Source: an uncultured Collinsella sp. (lineage in GTDB: Bacteria > Actinomycetota > Coriobacteriia > Coriobacteriales > Coriobacteriaceae). Taken from it: 40,560 bases of DNA. This document shows, piece after piece, positions 7,580 through 14,367 of the stretch. Both the position numbers and the translations under genes were made by a program. A model generated the notes under the pieces. The model ran no database searches. It was not told the origin of the DNA and was given only the letters and a program-made list of their open reading frames with translations. Position 1 is the first letter of the stretch. Each line of letters opens with the position of its first letter. The stretch lies in the NCBI GenBank assembly GCA_947002045.1, contig CAMQJB010000018.1, forward strand, positions 1 to 40,560, written 5' to 3'.

Positions 7580-8785
7580 ATGAGCGGACTGATAATCGAT
7601 AGCGAGGCGTGCGTTGGCTGTGGCCGCTGCGTTCGCGCCTGTGCCTCGGGTGGCATTGTGATGGAGGGCGAGCGCCCCAACCGCTGCGCCCATGTGACCG
7701 ACGGCTGTATCTTGTGCGGCGGGTGCGTCGACGCCTGCCCCGTCAATGCCATTTCGATCGAGCGCGACGAGGCCGCCGGCGCGGTTGACCTCGATGCGTA
7801 TCGAGACATATGGGTATTCGTTCAGACCGACGATCACGATGTCGTGGCTCCGGTGGCCTACGAGCTCATGGGTAAGGGGCGCGAGCTTGCCGATGCTCGC
7901 GGTTGCCGTCTGGTGGCATTGGCCGGCATGGGCCCCGAGGGCTCGCTTGAGGACCTGGAGCATCTGGTCTGCGCCGGTGCCGACGAGGTCGTGGTCTGCC
8001 GCGACGAGCGACTGCGCCAAAACGATGCGGAGATCTATGCTCGTCTCATCTGCGATTTGGTGGCCGAGCGCAGACCCGAGGCCATTCTGTACGGCGCAAC
8101 CGCCTTTGGTCGTGAGCTGGCGCCCGGTGTGGCCGTACGCTTGCAGACGGGCCTTACGGCCGACTGTACGGTGCTTTCGATGGATACGGAGACGGGTCTA
8201 CTGCAGCAGACCCGCCCGGCGTTTGGCGGCAACTTGATGGCCACCATTATCTGCCCCAATCATCGGCCGCAGATGGCAACGGTGCGCCCCGGCATCTTTG
8301 GGGCACCCAAGTTTGACTACAGCCGCTCTGGCACGATTACCCAGGTATCGCTTGCGAATGATGTTAAGGCCCGTGTCGAGATCTCGATTCCCGCCGAGGA
8401 GTGGGGGCAGCAGGCATCAATTGCCGATGCCGAGCGCCTGGTCGTGGTGGGCCGCGGCATCGGCTCCAAGAAGAATCTGCCCCTGATGCGAAAACTCGCC
8501 GATGCCTTGGGTGCCGAGCTTGGTTGCACGCGTCCCGTTGTGGAGGCAGGCTGGTTGGAGTATCGCCACCAGATTGGCCAGACCGGCGTGTCGGTTTCGC
8601 CCAAGCTCCTTGTGAGTATCGGCGTTTCGGGCGCTATCCAGCATCTTGCCGGCATCGGCGGCGCGGAGTGCATCATCGCTGTCAACGAGGACCCGGATGC
8701 CCCCATCTTCGGCGCTGCGCAGTACAAAGTTGTCGGTGACGCCGTCGAAGTTGTCGAGGAGCTTCTGGCCCAGCTCGAGCGCTAG
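7580..8785 (+). CDS. etfA: Electron transfer flavoprotein alpha subunit with N-terminal ferredoxin domain
   Basis: 401 aa. Residues 1-65 form a two-cluster ferredoxin module: CVGCGRCVRAC and CILCGGCVDACP can each ligate a [4Fe-4S] cluster. The rest is EtfA: an N-terminal domain (WVFVQTDDHDVVAPVAYEL...) and a C-terminal FAD-binding domain with GRGIGSKKNLPLMRKLADAL, GQTGVSVSPKLLVSIGVSGA and NEDPDAPIF. Ferredoxin-fused EtfA is known from LctC-type electron-bifurcating/confurcating complexes. It starts right after etfB's stop with GAGGGG upstream. Its TAG stop shares a CTAG with the stop of the convergent HD gene. Confidence 0.92.
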   Translation: MSGLIIDSEACVGCGRCVRACASGGIVMEGERPNRCAHVTDGCILCGGCVDACPVNAISIERDEAAGAVDLDAYRDIWVFVQTDDHDVVAPVAYELMGKGRELADARGCRLVALAGMGPEGSLEDLEHLVCAGADEVVVCRDERLRQNDAEIYARLICDLVAERRPEAILYGATAFGRELAPGVAVRLQTGLTADCTVLSMDTETGLLQQTRPAFGGNLMATIICPNHRPQMATVRPGIFGAPKFDYSRSGTITQVSLANDVKARVEISIPAEEWGQQASIADAERLVVVGRGIGSKKNLPLMRKLADALGAELGCTRPVVEAGWLEYRHQIGQTGVSVSPKLLVSIGVSGAIQHLAGIGGAECIIAVNEDPDAPIFGAAQYKVVGDAVEVVEELLAQLER

Positions 8786-9594
8786 GCGCTGGCCAGCCAG
8801 GCTCGCATCTCTTTCTTTAGGCGTTCCCAGGTCGCTTGCGTGGCGGGGTCGGTAAAGGGCCGCACGATACCAAAAGGTGCGTCGAGCAGGCGGTAGATAT
8901 CGCCCTGCTTGCGCGTCAGCGCGCGGCTTGCCGGATAGACGAGCTCAAACATAAAGCAGATAAGCCCCACCAAGTAGTCCGCGGGCTCATCGCGCTCATC
9001 GCGCGTGACGCAGCGGTGCTCGTCAAAGGCAGCCAGCGTCGGTGCCGAGAAGTGGCTGGCAAGAAACACGTCCTCATCCACTTTGAGGATGGTGTCGACG
9101 GTGCTGTCGGCGATGGTGCGCATAATGTCGACCTTGTCGCCATCGCGCACAATATCGCAGAAGCGCCGCGTGCGCTCGTCGAGCTGCGCGGGTAGACGGA
9201 AATCGCTGTGATAGGCAATGCTTGCGCGAATCAACTCGTCTTCTACCGGATCGTCGATAAAGTCGCGGATACTTGTTGTCGCGGGCGCGTCTGCAGGGTT
9301 TTCGCCAAAGAGAACCTCGACGCCCAACGCCGCATGGCTCATGCTCTCGGCATCCTTAAACGTGTCCCAGCGTCGCAGCTGCTCAAAGCGACCCATATCG
9401 TGCAGCAGGCCGCAAAGCCACGCTAGGTCAATGTCCTGAGGTGACCAGCCCTGTTCGCGTGCCACGGCATCGCATGCCTCGGCAACGTGGTACGTATGCT
9501 CGATTTTGAGCGCGATACGCGGATTGGCGGCATCGTAGGCATCGGTGTAGGTCTTGAAGGCCGCGGCAGCCCGCGTTCGATCGATAGCTGTCAT
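8782..9594 (-). CDS. HD-domain phosphohydrolase
   Basis: 270 aa. The HD metal-binding set is visible: H in IEHTYHVAEACDAV (residue about 34), HD in LLHDMGRFEQL (about 67) and a later AYHSDF and RDGDKVDI. This places it in the HD superfamily of metal-dependent phosphohydrolases; the substrate (nucleotide or other phosphoester) cannot be read from sequence. AGGAAG precedes the ATG at 9594. It is convergent with etfA, overlapping 4 bp, with no terminator between them. Confidence 0.85.
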   Translation of the reverse strand: MTAIDRTRAAAAFKTYTDAYDAANPRIALKIEHTYHVAEACDAVAREQGWSPQDIDLAWLCGLLHDMGRFEQLRRWDTFKDAESMSHAALGVEVLFGENPADAPATTSIRDFIDDPVEDELIRASIAYHSDFRLPAQLDERTRRFCDIVRDGDKVDIMRTIADSTVDTILKVDEDVFLASHFSAPTLAAFDEHRCVTRDERDEPADYLVGLICFMFELVYPASRALTRKQGDIYRLLDAPFGIVRPFTDPATQATWERLKKEMRAWLASA

Positions 9595-9731
9595 AATGAC
9601 TTCCTAAAAAGTTGTGTCTTTCTGTGTCTTTCGATCCGGTGGCAATTGTAGGTGAACTCGGTTGCCATCGGGCGATGGTTCTGCCGCGTCGTTGAATGCG
9701 GCTCGGAAATCTTGTCGGGACGAGGAACGTT
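9595..9731. other. Divergent intergenic region between HD gene and azlC
   Basis: 137 bp with a direct repeat TGTGTCTTT (twice around 9612-9633) and a GGCAA/TTGCC inverted pair around 9641-9666. It must contain both divergent promoters; none can be assigned confidently. Confidence 0.25.
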
Positions 9732-10424
9732 ATGGTGCTCAAAATCGTTAAAACCGTCTGGCCGGTGATGCTTACCTATGTTGCGATAGCCGCGCCGTGC
9801 GGAATGATTATGGCGCAGACGGGAATGGAACCCTGGATGGTTTTTGCCCTGAGCAGCACGTTCGTGACGGGCAGCGGGCAGTTTATGGTCTGCAACCTGT
9901 GGCTGGCAGGTGTGCCTGCGGCATCGATTGTCGCAAGTGTGGCCGCAATCTCCTCGCGCTTTGCGCTTTACTCGGCATCGATCGCACCGCATTTGAGGGG
10001 TGCTTCGAAGCGTCAGACGCTGGCTGTTGCCGCGACACTTACCGAGGAGGCATACGGCATTTCGCTTGCCAAGTTGGTTAAAGGGGAGGATTGGGGTCCG
10101 CTCGAGTCCTTTGTGCTCAACGTGATCCTCATCGCAACATGGGGCGTTTCGTGTACGACGGGCGCCATCGTCGGCGCCGTTGTTGATGTTCCCACCGCTA
10201 TTGCGGGTTTTGTCTGCACATCGCTCTTTATCTGCCTACTCTTTTCGCAGCGACTGTCGCGCGGCAATGTCGTAGCTGCCGGTTTGGCTGCGGTGTCCGT
10301 CGCCATATGCAAGTTCTTGGGGTGGACGAATATCGCCGTGCCGGCAAGTGTGCTCGTCGGCGTTGTCACGGCACTCGCGTGCGATGTCCTCGCCGAGGGA
10401 AGGGGCGCTCGCGATGCCCGTTAA
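9732..10424 (+). CDS. azlC: AzlC-family branched-chain amino acid exporter, large subunit
   Basis: 230 aa polytopic membrane protein (about 6-7 helices) of the AzlC/YgaZ family: early PCGMIMAQTGMEPWMVFALSS, then TFVTGSGQFMVCNLW, SRFALYSASIAPHL and LTEEAYGISLAK, all recognised positions of AzlC. AzlC and AzlD together export branched-chain amino acids and analogues. ATG 9732 is preferred because GAGGA lies 5 nt upstream; the in-frame ATG at 9696 gives an odd non-hydrophobic extension. The 3' end overlaps azlD by 11 nt. Confidence 0.85.
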   Translation: MVLKIVKTVWPVMLTYVAIAAPCGMIMAQTGMEPWMVFALSSTFVTGSGQFMVCNLWLAGVPAASIVASVAAISSRFALYSASIAPHLRGASKRQTLAVAATLTEEAYGISLAKLVKGEDWGPLESFVLNVILIATWGVSCTTGAIVGAVVDVPTAIAGFVCTSLFICLLFSQRLSRGNVVAAGLAAVSVAICKFLGWTNIAVPASVLVGVVTALACDVLAEGRGARDAR

Positions 10425-10737
10425 TGAGTTTTTGGTTCTATGGCTGTCGTCATGGGCGGCCATCGCGTTTTTCCGCATTGCCCCGGCGTTTGCCTTGCGC
10501 GGGAGAACGCTGTCGCCCCGCGTTACCGAGGCCTTGGGTTATATTCCGCCTGCCGCCTTTGCGGCGCTGGTCGCCAACGATTTGATAAGCCCTGGCGCTT
10601 TCGACGCCGGCTTGTGGCAGGGCTTGATTCCCTGGATTGCGGCCGCCGGCGTCGTGGCGGTGGCAATCAAGACAAAGTCGATGTTGTGGTGCTGCGTCTC
10701 GGGCATCGTGTTCTATATCGTTTTGAGCTTCATATAA
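10414..10737 (+). CDS. azlD: AzlD-family small subunit of BCAA exporter
   Basis: 107 aa with four hydrophobic segments: MPVNEFLVLWLSSWAAIAFF, RIAPAFAL, TEALGYIPPAAFAALVAN and IPWIAAAGVVAVAIKTK. This size and the RxxPxFxL and YIPPAxxAAL features fit AzlD. It overlaps azlC by 11 nt, so translation is probably coupled; AGGGGCG lies upstream of the ATG within azlC. Confidence 0.85.
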   Translation: MPVNEFLVLWLSSWAAIAFFRIAPAFALRGRTLSPRVTEALGYIPPAAFAALVANDLISPGAFDAGLWQGLIPWIAAAGVVAVAIKTKSMLWCCVSGIVFYIVLSFI

Positions 10738-10878
10738 GAGCGGAGCACGTTTAGCGTCCCGGCACACGTATCGAATTTCTCACCGAGCCGGTCTGCTTCT
10801 TCTGGTACCATGGTCAAACTTTACTGTAGCAAAGTATGACGTGGGCTTTTGTTCTGCGTCAGCGGAAATGGGGGTTTC

Positions 10879-11901
10879 ATGGCACAGGAAGCGACCGCCA
10901 ACGAGCAAAAGAAATTCAAAGTCCCGCGTATCCCGGGTGACATCATGATCTACCCGATGATCGTTGGCCTTTTGCTCAATACCTTCTGCCCGCAGGTCTT
11001 TGAGATCGGCGGCTTCTTTACCGCCGCCTGCCGCGGTGGTTCCAACACCATCGTTGCCGCGATCCTGCTGTTTGTGGGTGCCGGCATCAGCTTTAAGTCC
11101 ACGCCGGGCGCCATCAAGACCGGCATCGTTGTGCTGATTCCTAAGCTTGTTGTTGCGGCTGCCCTTGGCTTGGGTGTGGCATATTTCTTTAACGACAACT
11201 TCCTAGGTCTGAGCTCCGTGTCTATCATCGGCGGCATTACGTTTTGCAACATGGCGCTCTACACCGGCATCATGGGCGAGTTCGGCGACGAGTCCGAGCA
11301 AGGCGCCGTCGGTATCCTGTTCTTTACGGCCGGCCCCGCCGTCACGATGATCATCCTCGGTGTCTCGGGTCTCGCCAACATCCCCGTCGGCACCATCATC
11401 GGATCCATCCTGCCGCTTGTTATCGGCATGGTTCTGGGCAACTTGTTCCCGTTCATCAAGAACCTGCTGGTTCCCGGCGCCAATCCTGCGATTGCCGTTA
11501 TCGGTTTTCAGCTCGGTGCGTCCATGAGTCTTTCGAGCTTTATCACCGGCGGCATTTCGGGCATCCTGCTGGGCCTCATCACGCTCTTTATCGTCGGTCC
11601 CATTACCTTTGCCTTCGAGCGCCTGTGCGGTGGTAACGGCAAGGCGGCCGTTGCCTGCTCCACTATCGCCGGCACGGCTATGACCACGCCGGTCGCCCTC
11701 GCCGAGGTCGCTCCGCGCTATGCCGAGCTTGCGCCCACCGCGTATGCGCAGATCGCCACCGCCGTCATCATCACGGCAATCATGGCCCCGATTCTGACCG
11801 GCTGGGTCGACAAGAAGTTTTGCCAGGGCAAGGAGGATCTGTCGCCTGCCGGTGTCGAGGCCATCGAGGAGGCCGTCGCGACCGACATCGATGGCGAATA
11901 G
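10879..11901 (+). CDS. kdgT: 2-keto-3-deoxygluconate permease family transporter
   Basis: 340 aa polytopic protein with about 10 helices. KVPRIPGDIMIYPMIVGLLLN at the start, GGSNTIVAAILLFVGAGI, TPGAIKTGIVVLIPK and CSTIAGTAMTTPVALAE follow the KdgT family, which imports 2-keto-3-deoxygluconate from pectin/uronate breakdown by proton symport. ATG 10879 is chosen for GGGGG 4-5 nt upstream and the family N-terminus; an upstream in-frame codon (10849) is less likely. No KDG kinase or aldolase gene lies nearby, so the substrate is inferred from family only. Confidence 0.82.
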   Translation: MAQEATANEQKKFKVPRIPGDIMIYPMIVGLLLNTFCPQVFEIGGFFTAACRGGSNTIVAAILLFVGAGISFKSTPGAIKTGIVVLIPKLVVAAALGLGVAYFFNDNFLGLSSVSIIGGITFCNMALYTGIMGEFGDESEQGAVGILFFTAGPAVTMIILGVSGLANIPVGTIIGSILPLVIGMVLGNLFPFIKNLLVPGANPAIAVIGFQLGASMSLSSFITGGISGILLGLITLFIVGPITFAFERLCGGNGKAAVACSTIAGTAMTTPVALAEVAPRYAELAPTAYAQIATAVIITAIMAPILTGWVDKKFCQGKEDLSPAGVEAIEEAVATDIDGE

Positions 11902-11946
11902 CAATCGCTACCCATCAATGATGCCGGAGTGCAATTCGCGCCGTTT

Positions 11947-11990
11947 GAGCGCCCGAACGATGACTGTTTTGCAGTGACGTTCGGGCGCTC
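11947..11990. terminator. Perfect 13-bp inverted repeat downstream of kdgT
   Basis: GAGCGCCCGAACG (11947-11959) and its exact complement (11978-11990) enclose an 18-nt loop with a small inner ACTG/CAGT stem. It lies 45 nt after kdgT. There is no T-run after it; instead a TGCTATGAT promoter-like element starts at the next base. It could be a factor-assisted terminator for kdgT, an operator, or both. Confidence 0.5.
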
Positions 11991-11999
11991 TGCTATGAT
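11991..11999 (+). promoter_or_regulatory. Candidate extended -10 for GGDEF gene
   Basis: TGCTATGAT directly abuts the 13-bp inverted repeat, about 90 nt before the GGDEF start. The palindrome would occupy the -35 region. A transcript starting near 12006 would begin close to the next hairpin. Confidence 0.4.
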
Positions 12000-12000
12000 T

Positions 12001-12023
12001 CCCCTTACCCCTGCGGGTAGGGG
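12001..12023 (+). other. GC-rich hairpin before the GGDEF gene
   Basis: CCCCTTACCC (12001-12010) pairs with GGGTAGGGG (12015-12023) with one bulged T and a CTGC loop, followed by TGTTTGTTG. It may be a weak terminator or a 5' leader hairpin of the downstream GGDEF mRNA. Confidence 0.4.
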
Positions 12024-12088
12024 GTGTTTGTTGCCCAGACCAGAATCGGGCGATTCTGACCACTTGAATATTGAATGGATGGCGTCTA

Positions 12089-13231
12089 GTGGTTAAGGCA
12101 CTCAAAATTGAGATATTCCTGCTATGCATGATTGTTCTTATCGGGCTTGCCGCACGAAGCCGCCGCTCCTTGTTCTCGAGCACCCAGCAGCTTCTGTTTA
12201 GCATGCTGGGCTACACGTCTGCAGCCTACATTTTCTTCGATATGATCTGGACGCTCTCGGACGGCGTGAGCACTCCTGTAGGCATCACGGCCAACTGGAT
12301 TTCCAACGCGGTCTCGTTTTCGCTGTTCGCCATCGCGTGCCTCATTTGGTTTTTCTATTCCGAGACAGTGCAGGGCTCACGCCTTTTGACCGCGCGCTAT
12401 AGGGTGGCGCTCGTGACGTTGCCAACCGTATTGGTGGTCGTGCTGGCATTTACCAGCTACTGGACGCACACTATGTTCTATATCGATGCACAGGGCGTAT
12501 ATCGTCGCGGAGCGCTTTATATGATTCAGCCTATCGTTAGCTACTGCTACATCATATATACGTCTTTGCATGCCTTTATTCAGACTCGAAAAGTCGAAAG
12601 TCTGCAGACGAAGGCCATCTATCGAACCTTGGCATTTTTCGCCATTCCGGCCCTGGTGGGCGGTACCTTTCAGGTCGTATACTCGGTGCCCGGCCTTTGT
12701 GTCGGCATAATGATTAGCATGTTGCTGCTCTATATCATCTACCAGGAGCAGCTCATCTCGACCGACCCGTTGACTGGCCTCAACAATCGCAACCGTTTTG
12801 AGACCTATATGCTGTCGCTCTTTTCAAATGTTGATCAGGCCGAAGATGTATATCTGCTTATGATGGACGCTGACGGCTTTAAGCAGATTAACGATCGCTA
12901 TGGACATGTTGAGGGCGACCATGCGCTTCAGGTCATCTCCGCTGCGCTCAAAGAAGTCTGCTCGGCGTCTAGTGGCTTTATCGCACGTTATGGCGGCGAT
13001 GAGTTCGTGGTGCTTCAAAAGGCGACGGCGGAGCAGGACATCATGTGTCTGTGCGCGGCAATCAGCGACGAGCTCGCGCGCGCCGAGGTCCCGTATCTGT
13101 TGCGGATGTCCATCGGCTATGCACGGGTTGGTGATGGCGTCGATACCTGGCAAGACTTGCTTCGCGCTGCCGACGCGGAGCTCTACCGCGTAAAGCGCGA
13201 GAAGAAGAAAGCCGGCGTCCAGATACGCTAG
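12089..13231 (+). CDS. Membrane GGDEF protein (diguanylate cyclase)
   Basis: 380 aa from GTG 12089 (a TTG at 12071 is an alternative; neither has a strong Shine-Dalgarno). About 7 hydrophobic helices cover residues 5-220, a membrane sensor of unknown ligand. A GGDEF domain follows: TDPLTGLNNRNRFE, DADGFKQINDRYGH and RYGGDEFVVL, with the active GGDEF signature intact at residues about 302-306. So synthesis of c-di-GMP from two GTP is expected. The allosteric RxxD inhibitory site expected just before GGDEF is absent, suggesting no product inhibition through that site. No EAL domain and no c-di-GMP effector are seen in the window. Confidence 0.88.
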   Translation: MVKALKIEIFLLCMIVLIGLAARSRRSLFSSTQQLLFSMLGYTSAAYIFFDMIWTLSDGVSTPVGITANWISNAVSFSLFAIACLIWFFYSETVQGSRLLTARYRVALVTLPTVLVVVLAFTSYWTHTMFYIDAQGVYRRGALYMIQPIVSYCYIIYTSLHAFIQTRKVESLQTKAIYRTLAFFAIPALVGGTFQVVYSVPGLCVGIMISMLLLYIIYQEQLISTDPLTGLNNRNRFETYMLSLFSNVDQAEDVYLLMMDADGFKQINDRYGHVEGDHALQVISAALKEVCSASSGFIARYGGDEFVVLQKATAEQDIMCLCAAISDELARAEVPYLLRMSIGYARVGDGVDTWQDLLRAADAELYRVKREKKKAGVQIR

Positions 13232-13332
13232 AAAAAAAGGCGAACGCTGGCGTGCGTTGCGGCCCTCAGCTCACCGATGTACTCCATTAAGCTAAAGCAT
13301 GTGAATCTCCTCTACTAAATAAGGGCGGTTCG

Positions 13333-14268
13333 CTAGGCTTTTTTGGGTTTGTTGACGATGATGATGCCGCCACAGACCAACAGCAGGGCAACAAGTACGG
13401 TAACGGGGCTCGTGCCAGCGCCCTCGCCGAGCAGCAGTGCGCTCAACAGCACGCCAAAGACCGGGTTCATAAAGCCAAAGACCGAAACGCGGCTGACGGG
13501 GTTGACGGCGAGCAGGCGGGACCACAGCGAGTACGCGACGGCGGAAATGAGTGCCATATAAATGATGAGCGCGATGGCGGGGGCGATTTCGGTGGGGGAC
13601 AACGTGCCGCCCATCAAAAACCCGATGGCGGTAAGGACCACGCCACCGACTAAAAACTGCCAGCCGGCGAGCAAGACGCCGTCATGCTCGCGCGAGAAGA
13701 TGCCAATGAGGCAGGTCGACAGGGCGCCCGCAACAGTGGAAGCCAAGATAAATCCCTCACCGTCGAGCGTAAAGCCAAAGGTGCCATCCGCGCCCGAAAG
13801 GTTGACGAGCGCGACGCCGGCAAAGCCCAGCACACAGCCAAGCACCTTGGGCGTATTGAGCTTCTCGGTGTGAAATGCCAGGGCGGCAAAGAGGATTGCG
13901 AGAAAGTTGGCGCTGGCCTCGATGATGGAACTCGACATTGCGCTGGCGCGCGAGAGTCCAAGGTAGAAAAAGAAGTACTGCCCGATAGTCTGGAAGAGCG
14001 ACAAGACAAAGATGGGCTTGATGTCACGAGCCTGCGGAATGAGGGGGCGGCGTTGGGCCGCACTCATCCCAACGATAACCAGGGCGCCGGCAAGCGTGAA
14101 GCGCAAGCCCGCAAAGAGCAGCTGTGAGGCGCTATCGTGCGCGGGGATGCCAAAGAGCCCGTAACCGATCTTGATGCAGGGGAAAGCCGACCCCCAGAGC
14201 GCACAGCAGACGAGGCAGCCCAGGATGAGTCCGGGCAGGGTGGCGAGATACGGCTTGCGGCTTTCCAT
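13333..14268 (-). CDS. EamA/DMT-family transporter
   Basis: 311 aa with about 10 helices and two EamA repeats (drug/metabolite transporter superfamily): ALWGSAFPCIKIGY in the first half, and SAVAYSLWSRLLAVNPVSRVSVFGFMNPVFGVLLS in the second. Substrate unknown; family members move amino acids, nucleosides or drugs. ATG 14268 is preferred over an upstream in-frame start because AGGAAGGAC lies 4 nt before it and the family starts here. Convergent with the GGDEF gene. Confidence 0.85.
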   Translation of the reverse strand: MESRKPYLATLPGLILGCLVCCALWGSAFPCIKIGYGLFGIPAHDSASQLLFAGLRFTLAGALVIVGMSAAQRRPLIPQARDIKPIFVLSLFQTIGQYFFFYLGLSRASAMSSSIIEASANFLAILFAALAFHTEKLNTPKVLGCVLGFAGVALVNLSGADGTFGFTLDGEGFILASTVAGALSTCLIGIFSREHDGVLLAGWQFLVGGVVLTAIGFLMGGTLSPTEIAPAIALIIYMALISAVAYSLWSRLLAVNPVSRVSVFGFMNPVFGVLLSALLLGEGAGTSPVTVLVALLLVCGGIIIVNKPKKA

Positions 14269-14290
14269 GATGTCCTTCCTGTATGCGCGA

Positions 14291-14330
14291 AGAAAAAAAG
14301 AACCCGCCACCGGATGTGTCGGTGGCGGGT
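14291..14330 (-). terminator. Rho-independent terminator of purL
   Basis: On the minus strand ACCCGCCACC (14330-14321) pairs perfectly with GGTGGCGGGT (14311-14302), 9-nt loop, followed by TTCTTTTTTTC (14301-14291). It lies 38 nt after the purL stop. It is a textbook intrinsic terminator. Confidence 0.9.
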
Positions 14331-14367
14331 GTTGTTACCCGAGGGGATTGTACCCGATGGGAAAGCT

